From the NCBI RefSeq assembly GCF_027943255.1, contig NC_072895.1:73782001-73846000 (forward strand): a DNA stretch of 64,000 nucleotides, read 5' to 3'. This stretch comes from Anastrepha obliqua. Taxonomy: Eukaryota > Arthropoda > Insecta > Diptera > Tephritidae. Below are positions 1-11,323 of the stretch, one piece after another; position 1 is the first letter of the stretch, and each line of letters starts with the position of its first letter. The translations under genes were made by a program, and so were the position numbers. The notes under the pieces are model-generated. The model was not told the origin of the DNA, searched no databases, and was given only the letters and a program-made list of their open reading frames with translations.

Positions 1-390
1 TTTCAATATGGGCAAGATATTCTCGTTGAATTTATTTTACAATATTTCAAGATATTATCATGAATTGAAATATTACAAATTACATAGTGTTTCTTATTTT
101 ATAGTTTTTTGTTCAGCTTAAATGAAAAGTTTAAATGGGTAACTGAAATTTACATATTTTTGTTTAATAATATTTTGTATCTTACTTAAATACTATTATA
201 TGTTGTCGTATAGTTTTACCATTAAGCTTTTCAAGCAATGATAAGTTAGATATACAGGATCCCCTACGCGTCCAATTGACTCGTGCGTCCGAATGTTGAT
301 AGTGCATAGCAGCCATCTTGGCAAACCTGTCAAAATTGGTTGGAATACTTATTTATTTCATTTTGTTTCATTTATTATGTTTATTGCCGT

Positions 391-592
391 CAGGCAATGG
401 CAAACCTCCGAGTGTATTTCTGCCATGAAAAAGCTCCTCATAAAAATATCTGCCGTTCGGAGTCGGCTTGAAACTGTAGGTCCCTCCATTTGTGGAACAA
501 CATCAAAACGCACACCACAAATAGAAGGAGGAGCTCGGCCAAACACCTAACAAAAGTGTACGCGCCAATTATTTATTTATTTTTTTTTTTTA
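391..592 (+). repeat. 5'-truncated tRNA-derived SINE, copy A
   Basis: Shares its body with copies at 44711-45021 (minus), 47430-47760 and 63732-64000: the GGCAATGGCAAACCTCCGAG block, the stretch around CATGAAAAAGCTCCTCAT, and the GTACGCGCCAATTA 3' end followed by an A/T-rich tail. The tRNA-like head with the pol III boxes is absent, so this copy begins within the body. It is non-coding; short ORFs read across it on both strands are incidental. Confidence 0.85.
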
Positions 593-654
593 TGGTTTCA
601 AAACTTACAAGACTTGTGGTACAACATGACTAAAAGTAATATTTAAAGATTTAA

Positions 655-1085
655 GTAAAGACTTAAAAGTAATTTGATTCCAACTTAGATGAAAAGAGAG
701 ATCCATTGAGGTCGAAATCTAGATCGAGACTATGGAAAAATCTACTAATTTTATTAAGAGACCTAAAATTGAGTGCATAATTTAAATTAATGGATTTAAA
801 AATTCTAAGATGCAACGGAAAGTGGAAGCGCGGGACCCATCCGGGAATAATGAAGCTTATCTTCTGCAATAGATCTGGCCATCCAATGATCCCACAGACA
901 ATGCCTACTATTAGATAAACATCAACAATTTATTAACATACAGCGGGCTTCCTAAGTTGAAGAGATTTCCGAACAAAGCTGCGTTGAACTCTTTCCTTTG
1001 GGAATAAACAATATAAATTCCATACGAAATATACTCCAACTTTGACCTCACTAGAGAACTGTGAAGTGTTTGCGTAGTATAAGGA
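655..1085 (-). pseudogene. 3' remnant of a jockey/CR1-like LINE reverse transcriptase
   Basis: On the minus strand, near 1030-1075, the thumb-region motif SLVRSKLEY typical of jockey/CR1-type RTs can be read. After frame breaks, an open stretch at 663-869 has the composition of the conserved RT C-terminus (HFPLHLRIFKSINLNYALN). No RT catalytic motif remains, so only the last part of the polymerase survives. At least two frameshifts and stops separate the two readable blocks. It adjoins SINE copy A. Clade assignment between jockey and CR1 is uncertain. Confidence 0.55.
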
Positions 1086-1336
1086 TCCCGATGTTCGCGC
1101 GCATAATTTCGTTAGTTGGAATAGATCTTAGTAATAATGGAAATATAAATAATGTAATTAACCAAGAAAAATCCATTTACTGATATTATGCAGCAATTTG
1201 TTTACTTCGTTCGGAAATATTGTCTAAATCACTTTGAAATAACGAAATATTCGAAATGCAGGTAATTCTGAGGAAAATATTCGAATCATCTGCACAGAAA
1301 AGAAAATTAGCACAGTTAAAACAGACACGAATGTCA

Positions 1337-2746
1337 TTAACCCATTCCATCCCATTGTACTCGCTTGAGTACAAAAAAAGCATCTTTTTCGAAACGACGT
1401 CAAAAGCCAACGCTTACAAATTTTTAAATGTACTCGCCACTTTATAATACAGAGCAATGTCGAAAAGGAATACACATGTTTCTCCTTCTTTTTTTTTTTG
1501 AGTCCCGTTATCCGTTATTCACTTGTCTTTGTCAAATTTTACGGAAAGAGGTTTCATAACCTTTCTGCGGCCACCGACTATATTGAATCAAGCGACCGTA
1601 GTCACTTCGACTTCGCTATTATACCGCCAAATACCCACTGTGACACAGATGAGGAGGACATTGAAGAGGATAATATATTGCGTGATGATATTCCAACCTT
1701 GGAATCGTATTTTTCGATTCTTCTTTACGTCATATGACCTTCTTAGAATTTTGAAAGAACAAGGATTTAAGGCTACTGGGACTGTTCGTGAACGGCGGAC
1801 CAAAAAATGTCCTCTGAAAACGAACAAAGAACTACAAAAGAAGCAACGATCTCCCTGTTTGATTTTATGTAATATAAGTTTATCATAATGATTTATTTGA
1901 ATAGTTGTTTTGTATCAAATTTTGTAGGTTTTCTGACTCAGGAATACTTTTTGTGACGTGGAATGACAATAGCGTTGTGACAGTGGGAACAAACTTTGAT
2001 AGAATTGAACCTTTACATACCGTCAAACGATGATCAAGACAAGAGAGGCGCAAGGTGAATGCCCATCAGCCGAAGTTGATAGCGGAATACAACTCAGGAA
2101 TGGGAGGAGTTGACCTCCACGACCAAGCTTTGAATACTTACAATATAAAGTTTCGAGGAAAGAAATGGTGGTGGCCTCTTTTCACCACAATGATAAACTC
2201 GTGCGTAGTAAGCGCATGGAAGCTTTATAAAATGGCAAGTAAGAGTCAATGCGACTTGTTGCAATACCAACGTGAAATTGTGCGATTTTATTTACGCAAT
2301 TATAATATCCGGGACATATTTTCAAAACGATCGACAACGGCATCAATAGCTGGTTCCTCATATAACCATTTTCCCAAAAGGATATCGAATCAGCTGAGGT
2401 GCAGGGAGTGCCACCAAAGAATTCGATGGATTTGCGAGTTATGCAATGTAGCCCTTTGCGTAGAGAGAATGTTTCAAAAACTTCCATACTGTTAACCGAA
2501 CTAATAACCAAGGAAGTCTTTGAAAGTGTATTTTTATTTAACACTCCATATTTTCATATACAGGCAATGTATATACATATTATCCCATTGTACTCGATTG
2601 GGTACAGCCCAAAAAATGCATTTCTTTGAGCTTTTTTCGTGTTTTTTTTTTAAGGAGCTTAATTACACTATTTCAATAAACGTTTTATAAACGCATTTAA
2701 AAAAAAATTGTTTTATATATTATAAGGTTGGGATTTAATGGGTTAA
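1337..2746 (+). mobile_element. piggyBac-family transposon P1, internally deleted, TTAA-flanked
   Basis: Both ends carry TTAA (1337-1340 and 2743-2746). Inside these the ends form an inverted repeat: CCCATTCCATCCCATTG at the left, and CCCATTAAATCCCAACC when the right end is read inward. A subterminal palindromic block (CCCATTGTACTCG.TTG.GTAC) occurs near both ends, at about 1350-1372 and 2583-2605. TTAA target use and a CCC start are family hallmarks. The element is about 1.4 kb, against roughly 2.4 kb for complete piggyBacs, and its transposase is fragmentary. Confidence 0.85.
1580..2495 (+). pseudogene. piggyBac transposase remnant (P1)
   Basis: Readable pieces in changing frames are: an acidic N-terminal block (about 1600-1690, DTDEEDIEEDN); a mid block around 1735-1850 (GFKATGTVRE...RRTKKCPL); a short block near 1960-2045 (VVTVGTNFD); and an open C-terminal piece at 2055-2495. 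The last contains YNSGMGGVDLHDQ, the strand-helix around the third catalytic Asp of the DDE_Tnp_1_7 domain, then the KWWWPLF motif and a cysteine-rich tail (CRECHQRI..ICELC). The region with the first two catalytic Asp has been lost by deletion, so the product cannot be active. Confidence 0.8.
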
Positions 2747-2809
2747 TAAAAAGCACGGACCAATAATGCTACCAACACTAGCTTAAGCGGTTATCGCATC
2801 AATCAATAA

Positions 2810-3060
2810 CACAGTGCAACACATAAAATGTGCACTCCATTTTGACTTCAGTTTCTGAAAGTACTTATCGAAACTAGCAAAATCTCATTTGGGTTTTTCT
2901 AGATTAGCTCGGATTCTAATTTTATTGCGTCATGAATATTTCCTCTGAAACTTGATTTTGAGCAGTCTTTCTTTTAAAGAAAACGTAATTCTTCTCACAT
3001 CTATATATCGTAAAATGATTGGAAGTTATTTTCTTGTCTTCAGCATAAATGTGCTTAAAA
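2810..3060 (+). repeat. Left long terminal inverted repeat
   Basis: Arm of the element at 2810-4373. Best-conserved segments against the right arm are at about 2828-2870 and 2893-2925, with a weaker inner block at 2995-3055. Confidence 0.65.
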
Positions 3061-3429
3061 AATAAAAGAAATACTAGTGGATAATTATTTGAGAATCAAA
3101 TTTTAAATGTCAAAAATAATAAAAAATTGTAGTTTACTCTATCAGTTCTTGGTAAAATATACACTTTATATAAGTCAATCGATTCGTTTCTATTCAAGGA
3201 ATTTAATTTTTTGACTTACTAATTAAAATTTCTTTTAGAATAAATAAAGAATTTATAGAAAACTTATTTTTAAGACAAAAATTATTTTTGAGACAAAAAT
3301 CTGCTCACAATTTGTTGATTTAGTATTTCTTAAAATTCCTGTTTTCGTTTCTAGATTTTTTTGAGGGCAATAACTCTGACAAAATTTCATTGAAATCGTT
3401 TTCTAAATATTTGGTTTAGTAAAAAGTGT

Positions 3430-3459
3430 CACACACAAACACACACACACACACAAATT
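3430..3459. repeat. (CA)n microsatellite
   Basis: Short, slightly interrupted CA/ACAC tract just upstream of the coding-like stretch. Confidence 0.85.
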
Positions 3460-3493
3460 TGCTTAAAACTTCGTACACATCATTTTTAGATAA

Positions 3494-3682
3494 GAAGGAT
3501 TTGATTCAAACTATGAAGATAAAGGTACCGAAGACACTAGATTTGAAGGACGTGATGAAAGAAATATGCCCTTAAATGTTTTATCAACTTTAGATGAAGA
3601 AGCAGATTCAGACCATCAATGTGAACGACCAGTGAAAAAATCGAGAAGGTCCACTTCGCTTTCAATGGGCGCTGACTAACAT
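3494..3682 (+). pseudogene. Coding-like stretch, possible C-terminus of the long-TIR element's transposase
   Basis: An open frame of 62 codons without ATG runs from GAA at 3494 to TAA at 3680-3682. It is acidic early (NYEDKGTEDTRFEGRDERN, then DEEADSD) and ends in a basic nuclear-localisation-like patch (RPVKKSRRS). The upstream base run ends in TTTTTAG at about 3483-3489 and could be a splice acceptor, but that junction would put a stop in this frame, so the exon start is unresolved. An AATAAA lies about 50 bp downstream. Composition suggests real coding history; the protein is not recognised. Its position inside the long-TIR element suggests it belongs to that element. Confidence 0.3.
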
Positions 3683-4119
3683 TGTGTTTTTCACAAAGTA
3701 ACATCTTAAATTTTAAATATAAAATAGTAGTAAAATAAATGGAAACTTTTTATTATAAGATGAAATAATAAACTTTAAAATTAAAGAGTAAATATTTGTT
3801 GATGATTAAAGAGCGTTGAGTAGTATATTAATAGTAATAGTAATAGTAAAACCGAATGAAAAATTTGATAACATCTATCGTCAAAAATGTTTAATTTGAC
3901 TAAATTCCTTAAATATTGTTTTTAATTCGAAATTCTTTAAAAGTATTCACACTAAAATAGTAGTCTGGATACACATTAACACTGTTTAAATACACTAATT
4001 TTTGTTGATACAAATCATTTTTACAATATTTAAAAGAAAAAAGAAAATTTTGATTGCTTAGACTATTATATAGACATTAACTTCTCTCTACTTTTTCATT
4101 TTTAAGGCATTTGATGTAG

Positions 4120-4373
4120 TTTTTTTAACAGATTTTTTTGTAGTCTCTACCTACATTTATGTTGAAGAAAGGAAAATAAAATTGCAATCGGTTTAAGCGA
4201 TATAGAAGTGAGAAAAATTACATTTTTTTTTACATTTTCAAAACACTATAAAATTGGAATCCGAGCTAATACAAAAAAACCCAAGTGCAATTTTGTTAGT
4301 TGTGACAAGTACTCTCAGAAACTGAAGTCAAAACGGAGTGCACATTCGATGACTTCAAAAATGTTGTACAGTG
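4120..4373 (-). repeat. Right long terminal inverted repeat
   Basis: Reverse-complement partner of 2810-3060, with several small indels between the arms. Confidence 0.65.
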
Positions 4374-5034
4374 TAATTAGAAGTATGCTAGTCATTTTAA
4401 AAGTATTCCAAAAAACAAAAAGTGCGAAACAGGGTTTTTACTCAAAAATTCATTACTCAAAAATAACTCATTTTAGCTACTGGGCATTCAGCTCAATTGA
4501 AGTTTGAGGTGTCCTCTTGATTTGGAAAAAGTTATAAAAAAAAAATATTTTTTTGGAATATTGAATTTCGAAAATATCTCAATTTTTTTTCTTTTTTGCT
4601 AAATAAAAAATTTTCAACTACGTTTTTGCAATTGTTTCTACATTATGTCGCTCCTGTAAGTAATGACGATCATTTTGAACCCAGAATTATTAAAATCGGT
4701 TCATTTTTGACTAAGTTATGGGCATTTAAAAAAAAAATTCTTATATAATTAAAAAAAATCGATTTTGAGCCGAAAAACAAAAGTGCCGATAACTCTTGAA
4801 AAAAAATTTTTTCGGGCGAACAAAAAAATACGGGTCTCATTATTTTGACCAGAGAGCAACATATTTGAGTTACATCGAAATCGAAGAACATGACCCGAAT
4901 AGCCCGGTTGAATTGAAATGGAAAGCATCAGTGGTTGTTTGCCTGAAATTATATTACTTATGTGCATTGAGTGCATTTGAAGCACAAACAAAAACAATTC
5001 GGAGATATTACTTAAATTGTTATCAAACACCCTC
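4374..5034. other. AT-rich spacer, no gene seen
   Basis: Homopolymer-rich sequence with many A/T runs. Incidental ORFs on both strands show no recognisable motif. Confidence 0.6.
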
Positions 5035-5863
5035 AATGAGCCAAATCAGGCGAATACGGTGGTTGCGGAACGATATGCGTGGAATTTTTGGCGAAATGGT
5101 CACGAAGAACGAGTGCAGTGTGAGACGGTGCATTATCGTGGTGCAAAATCCAAGAGTTGTTGGCCCATAATTCTGGTCTTTTTAGACGAATTGCTTCACG
5201 TAATATTCCTTATTAACAGTTTGGCCAGATGGAAGGAATTCATAGTGCACCACACCACGAAAATCGAAAAAAACTGTCATCATGACTTTTATTTTTGAAC
5301 GACTTTGACGTGCTCTTTTCGATCTGGCCTCGCCTTTAGCACGATATTCGCTTGATTGGTCAGTTGTTTTAGGGTCGTAAGCATATATCCAAATCTCATC
5401 TCCCGTAATGATGCATTTGAGCTTGTCCTGATAGTCTGAAAGCATTGTTTCACACACATCAACGCGACGACTTTTTTCCAAGAAATTAAGAGTTTTCGGT
5501 ACCAAACGAGATTTGACTTTTCGTAGGCCCAAATGGTCTTTCAAAATGGTTTTCACAGATCCTTCTGATATTCCGATCATATCAATAAGGTCTTTAACAG
5601 TCAACCGACGATTTTTGAGCACTAACTCCTTCACTTTATTGTCGTGTTGGTCATCTGTTGACGTCGATGGTCGTCCGGAGCGCTCCAAGTCATCAACACG
5701 TTCTCGACCCTCTTTGAAGCCTTTGTACCACTTATAAACATTTTTCTGCGACATGGTCGAATCACCAAATGCCTTCTGCAACATGCTAAACGTTTCCGCA
5801 GCCGAAATTTCATTCCGCAAACAAAATTTGATGGCACTTCTCTGCTCAATCAAATCAGACATT
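5035..5863 (-). pseudogene. Mariner transposase remnant (copy A1)
   Basis: An open stretch from 5943 down to 5182 contains the likely start at 5861-5863 (MSDLIEQRSAIKF). The N-terminal helix-turn-helix pair follows (MSQKNVYKWYK and GISEGSVKTIL), then the linker motif around SRLVPKTLNFLEKSRR, and the first catalytic Asp in ITGDE. At about 5200, a deletion of about 22 bp after NKEYY shifts the frame. In another frame HHDN (second Asp) and YSPDLA are still readable to about 5040; the third Asp region is lost. The usual length is about 345 residues. Mariner transposases cut and paste the element at TA sites in the nucleus; this one is inactive. Confidence 0.85.
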
Positions 5864-6057
5864 GTAAAAATCGAAAAATGCCCTCTTGGTCGTTTGGTAA
5901 ACACAAGCGTTAATATACTCGTATTACTGATAATGACATTCACATGAAAGTTGGCTCAGATGTTATTAACAGTGCTGCCAACTCATGAAAAAAATAACTA
6001 GAGCGAGATTTTTATCCCCCGAAGTTTGACAAATAAATTCACCTTACTTTTTGCCCA
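5035..6057 (-). mobile_element. DD34D mariner copy A1, 3'-truncated
   Basis: The element runs right to left. The right end carries TTGCCCACA preceded by ACCTTACTTT (about 6041-6057), matching the terminal repeat of copy A2 at 51408-52480. The left end stops inside the transposase coding sequence at about 5035, just after the SPDLA motif, so the 3' terminal repeat and last part of the gene are missing. Confidence 0.85.
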
Positions 6058-8026
6058 CAATATTTTTTTACTTTAATTTTCATGTTTATTTTTAATAAAT
6101 TTGCAATCAAGCACACCACGTTTAAAGACTTCCTGAGTCGGTCAGTATGTATTCTATCGATATGCAAATAATATGCTAGTAATGCATACTGAATTATATT
6201 GCTTGCTCAAGTGTGAATGCTTGTACTAGCAGATGCTGCACAAAAAGTTATCTACATGCCACAAACCAAACCAAAATCTGTTGCTCAACGATAATCACTT
6301 CAACAACTTAATTAAAAGTAATCAAAAGCATATAAACTGCAATAGTGTGAAACAATTTTAAAAATTATTATCCTCCACATTACACGACACTGATTTATTG
6401 CATTTTAATTATAAATCGTATTCGCATTTCCTGTTGCTATAAATATTTGTTTATGTTCACTCTTATTTGCAAGTATTAATTGTCAGTAGCCATAAAAAAT
6501 GCTTAATTCACAAAAAATACCATAAAAAGTGAAATAAGAAATTTAGAACCCATCCCGGCGGACATATTTTAATAATCTCAATTGCAAATAAATTATTTGT
6601 TTCAACCTGTCATTTTAATTACTTGCTCATTTTAAATAAATGCATTTTTTTTAACAACAGATTAACACGGGAAAGTGATTAATTAAATAATTCACTAATT
6701 ACGAGGGAACATTATTTACTTATTTAATATATTTTTATTATAAATTTAGTAAGCTTCATTTAATTACTGATTAAATTTTTTTGCAAACCAAAAATATTAA
6801 AATTTGATATATTTTTTTAATTAGTTTTGCTACTCAATACGATTGTATCTACTATTTTGAATCGCCTTGTTATTATTTAAATACTTATTTCCTTTGCCCT
6901 AAACAGCTATGAGCAAAAGCAGGTAGCCATAAATCGGATGTTTTTATTTTTACATGAACAAATTTTAATGTATTCGTGTTATTTATTATTTTGTTATAGC
7001 CTTTCGTATTTTTATTTTGTGATCTCAAGTTTAATAATAAAACAACGAATTCAATTATTGATTTTACTTATTTGTTTTCTTTATTTTTCAATATTTTGAC
7101 CTAATTTTGAAGTCATCGTAAAGTGTCTGGTCGACTGTAACTGAAGATGACTTATAATTCAGATCAAAATATCGGCAGACCAATAAAAGTGGCAATAAAT
7201 GTACTAAGAATATGTTTTTAAATCCACTTCTCCATTCTACAAAAGCACGATAGCAATAGTCGCAAACCACTTCAGAAGCATTTCATAAATTCGGTATACT
7301 CGTATTTGTCCTTGCCATTATTGATTCGTATTCCTACGATTTATTCTTTTACTAATTATAATCCAAATAAGTTCATACTACAACAAAAACGATATAACTA
7401 GGTGCTAGGTTTTTCTTCCATATAAAAAATTCGAGTATACACTTTGTACGGAAGAAAAGCCGTAAAACCTCAGCGAAAAAAATGGTCAAAAATGATGATT
7501 TAGTTTTCGAAGAATGCTATTTGGCAAAACTTTTTAACTGAGTGAATATTTCTGCTATTCTACCGACTTACGTTAGTAAAGTTATAATGCCCCTTCTTCA
7601 CGCGGTGAACATGCAGGATAAGGGCATTATGGACATATTAACTGATACTCGTATGTGAACTTTATGATAAAAAAGTAGGTATGTAAATATATATACGTAG
7701 AAAGGCATTAAAACTAGATATACGAGTATGTACAAAGTAATTCATATAATTCGTTTTGTATTCCACTTTTCTCCTTGCTGGGTAATAGTAGCTCCATCTG
7801 GAATCAGGATAGTTCTGAGAAAACCAAAAGCAATTTTTTTTTTCAATTACCTTTCAAATTACCTTATATAAAATTTTTTTTGTTAATATAATATATATGT
7901 ATTTTTCCCCCCCAAAGTAACGTATTTGTCATTGATTTAACAATTATACTTTTTATAAGAGCATTTATGGGCTAGTTAATATTATTATACAACTATCAAT
8001 AAAATTCGTTTTAAAAATACAATATA
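6058..8026. other. AT-rich intergenic sequence
   Basis: No ORF with recognisable coding character and no clear repeat structure. Poly-A/T runs and a short C run near 7908 only. Confidence 0.6.
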
Positions 8027-8750
8027 CAGGGTGGGACATATAGCGTTTGCTTTTTTCACCACCTATTTTTTTGAGAATGGTAACACAAATTACATGTCAA
8101 ATGTGTTCATAATTTACTTAAAAGTTTGACATTTACGAAATGGGACGCTATACGCTTGAACAAAATTGGTAAATATTGAAAACCTATTTCCAAAGTGGTG
8201 AGTCTTCTTCTTCTTCCGCGGTTACAGTAAATGGCGAGCGTTACCGTAAAATGCTCAACGAGTTTTTTCCAAAAATTGAAGAGGATGACATGGACGACAT
8301 TTGGTTTCAACAGGACGGTGCAACTTGTCACACTGCCAAAGTTACACTCGAACTTTTGGCTACCGTTTTTGAAAACCGAATAATCAGCCGAAATTCCGAT
8401 ATCAAATGGCCGCCTCGGAGCGGTATTTAAACCCGTTGGACTATTTTTTGTGGGGAGCCGTTAAGGACAAATGCTATGCGAACAATCCAGAGACGATTGA
8501 TGCTTTAAAACACGAAATCGACGTTGCCATTCATGAAATTGGAGCTCAAACAATCGAAAATGTGTTTAAAAATTGGGTTGATCGAATGGCCTACTGTAAA
8601 GCCAGTCGTGGCAGTCACTTGAACGATATTATTTTTTATTCATAGATGACAATGTTCAATCTTCAAAATAAAAAAAAAAGTTTGAAAAAATATTGATTAG
8701 TTTTTTTTTTATAGCCAATTCAAAAAGCAATTTTTACAAGGCCCACCCTT
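8027..8750 (+). mobile_element. DD41D (rosa-type) mariner copy a, internally deleted
   Basis: Flanked by TA (8025-8026 and 8751-8752). Ends are CAGGGTGGG at the left and, read inward from the right, AAGGGTGGGCC. Total length is 724 bp against about 1.2-1.3 kb expected. The transposase reads from ATG at 8140 but has lost its middle. Confidence 0.8.
8140..8645 (+). pseudogene. DD41D mariner transposase remnant (copy a)
   Basis: Begins MGRYTLEQNW, then an in-frame stop, then a deletion that brings in AVTVNGERY at about 8220. The C-terminal half shows WFQQDGATCHTA (second catalytic Asp) and, after a small frameshift at about 8410, NPLDYFLWG (third Asp). The spacing between them is 41 residues, as in the rosa group rather than the 34 of ordinary mariners. 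The C-terminal block VKDKCYANNPETIDALK to RGSHLNDIIF is complete to the stop. The catalytic core before QQDG is gone. Confidence 0.8.
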
Positions 8751-10052
8751 TAGTTTACATTATATTATATTACGTATCTATTCACTGCTAAAACTAAGCA
8801 AACTTTGGCAAAAGAAAGTTAAAGCAATGTTCTCTTTTCTCTCATATTACATCTTTATCGCTTATGCCATCGATCCCTTCGTGCGATATTATCGTATGTG
8901 CCATCCTTTAGAACATTTTGATGCACATTTGCTGTACATTCACTAGCGCATGACCCAGTAAAAGGGACAAAAATTTACTGTATATTTTATCTATGTAACA
9001 ATGCATATTTCTTTGTGGACGAAATTATCGCACGTGACATGCAAAAATGTTTGTTCATAGTTCAAGTTTTCAAATTGGAATTATATGAAGTAACTATGTA
9101 TCTACGGCACAAATTTTAAGATTATGCATAATGTAATTAGCTTTTAAAATTCAAAGAAAATAATGAACTTTAAAAAAACCTGATGTTAATTTGATTAATG
9201 AGTTATTATTCTTGTGTGTTTTAATCAAATTATTAAATATTTTTTTTTAATTAAATTAATGTAAAGCCTTGAAAGTATTTAAAACAAGAAAATGTTATTT
9301 CCGCACAAACTAGAACTAGAAGCTTATTTTCGACAACAGTTTGGAAATATTCAAAGTCTGTCTCTGTATAAATGTGGCGCTCAATACATGAATGATACAA
9401 ACCTTAGCCATTGAACTGTGCCTAATTGGGTTTTCAGGCATTTTTTTAACTTTTTGAAAATACCTAGATTGCGAAAAAGATATGTGCACCAAGATTGAAA
9501 ATATTAAAATTCTGGATGAAGGGGAAAAAAGAATTCAGATAAGTACAAGATGCATATGAGAAACAAGGATTAGGTCAAAGCAATTTTTTTAAGAGGTCAG
9601 GATGAAAGAAGCAATGCGACAGCTTCGATTTGCAAAAAGTTTTAGGTACTCCGTTCCGCTTATTATAATTGCAGCGCATATAAAACTGGTACTAGAAAAA
9701 TTTATTTGTTTTTAAGGTCAGCGTGCTGGTTGGGCTGGAATGAATTTGGGCAGTCCTTTATGAATATCTAATAGTCGTAGACCGAATAAAATAAGTAATG
9801 AGATAAGTGTATATTGCGGCAGTTATGCTAGTCAACACCGCTACGTAGATTACATAATTTCAGAATTACTTTTAAGCTTATACAGAACTGCAGCTGGCTC
9901 TGACGGAAGAAGTAATGAGCTCAGCAGGTTCCTCTTGCAAGCAATCACATTGTTTTGAAAGCCACCTATCGATATATAGGGCTAGAGCTCTTTTAGCTGA
10001 ATCAGATATGCGAGCATATCCTTTGATTGTTACTTGATTATTGTCAATAGAA
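8751..10052. other. AT-rich intergenic sequence
   Basis: No coding signal or repeat identified. A minus-strand ORF at 9878-10072 overlaps the hairpin at 10053 and has no recognisable domain. Confidence 0.55.
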
Positions 10053-10140
10053 GCAGCTCTTTTTATTTCCACCGAATACTATGTATACGTATTGTTGTTC
10101 TCTCGTATACGTAATATTCGGTGGAAATAAAAAGAGCTGC
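10053..10140. repeat. Perfectly spaced hairpin with 37-bp arms
   Basis: Arms 10053-10089 and 10104-10140 are reverse complements with two mismatches, separated by a 14-base loop. The stem begins GCAGCTCTTTTTATTTCCAC. The RNA from either strand would fold into a pre-miRNA-sized stem-loop. It could equally be a small foldback duplication; no TIR or target duplication was found around it. Confidence 0.85.
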
Positions 10141-11323
10141 CTCTCGTTCACTCCTCATATGATATACTAGTCCTTCCACTACCTCCGCTGGTAATTCTAA
10201 TCGCTATACAAAAAGTTAACTGCGCTTCCGACTTACAGAACTTAAATCGAGATCCAGACATTCAAAAATTTGTCATGTGAAGAGCACTACTTTTCTTCAA
10301 AACGCGATCTATGCTGGTTGCATTTTCTCCAAAATGTATTGAGTTTTACCACTAGTAATCTTAATTATTTTTGCTTTTTCTCTTCCAGTGGTTTCTCGAA
10401 ACCGACTTCAGTAGACTTTTTTACCAACGAAGCCGGCTACTTTTATCATTATTGATGGTCTGTGTATATTTTGGGAGTTTATAATGTTCTTGTTACAAGC
10501 CATTTTTACTTAAAATTTTTGGTTTCTCTTGCCTGAAATATTTGGAGCAAAATCACATATTAACTAGTTTTTAAATTTTCATAGCACTCGGAAGCCAAAC
10601 AATCCGATTTTCGCTAACAAAAATATCTACTTTGTTATTGTAAGGTTATTAATTATAAAATAATAAGAAGAGTCAGTGCGAGCGCAAGACAAAGCTATAA
10701 ATTTGTTTAATGTGATATCAATGCATTCAGCATTTAGTGTGGTGAAATTTCAAAACGACTGGTCGAGAAGCTTTGAGTTATGGCATACTTTATCAATTTT
10801 GCTCCGACCGTCTTGAAAATTTTACACAATCGATACTATTTTGAAAGTATTATACTTTCATTTCAATTGCAATTATGCAATTATGCCTTCATTACATCCC
10901 GGCAAAGTTCACCCGGAAAGTAGATTCAAAATATTCTTAAATACATATATTGCAAAGTCAATAAACCAATATACTTATACTTACATATTTATATATTATA
11001 TACGCATGTATATGAATTGCAAATAATAATACGAAAACAAATAATTAAATTGGTAGAATTAAATGTCCACATAACTGCAAAAACACATAACTGCCACACA
11101 GACTATGTGACTAAAATAACGCTGCTGGCAAATGAGCAAATTTGTTCAATCACTTAAACTTGTATTACCCTGTAGGAAAATTAACTAATGTCAAGCTGGG
11201 CATAAAATATTTTAAAAGCATTTTAGCAATTTGGTTGGATTTTTCATAGTAATGTATTGTACTAATAAGTGTAAGCTGTACCCCTCTGCATCAGTCGCTC
11301 GATAGCTTGGAACTAACACTAAA
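10141..11323. other. Intergenic sequence
   Basis: Nothing recognised. Short ORFs (for example at 10270-10455 and 10841-11026) lack motifs and codon-like composition. Confidence 0.55.

Larger units (their letters stand above)
2810..4373. mobile_element. Old DNA transposon with long (~250 bp) terminal inverted repeats
   Basis: The left arm (2810 to about 3060) and the right arm (4373 back to about 4120) are diverged reverse complements. Shared landmarks in order are CACAGTG/CACTGTA at the tip, ATGTGCACTCC, TTTTGACTTCAGTTTCTGA, GGGTTTTT, TTAGCTCGGATTC, TTCTCAC.TCTATAT and CATAAATGT. The interior of about 1.05 kb includes a (CA)n run and a short coding-like stretch at 3494-3682. No clear target-site duplication is visible: the flanks read AATAA and TAATT. 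Superfamily not recognised; long TIRs occur in several DNA transposon groups. Confidence 0.65.

Noticed and set aside
2810..4373. Assigning the long-TIR element to Transib because of the CACAGTG tip
   Set aside because: No 5-bp duplication, TIRs much too long, and no Transib transposase motif; the heptamer match alone is weak.
9878..10072. Minus-strand ORF with a faint RNase H-like ending (SDSAKRAL)
   Set aside because: The match is too short and its start lies in the hairpin arm, so no function was assigned.
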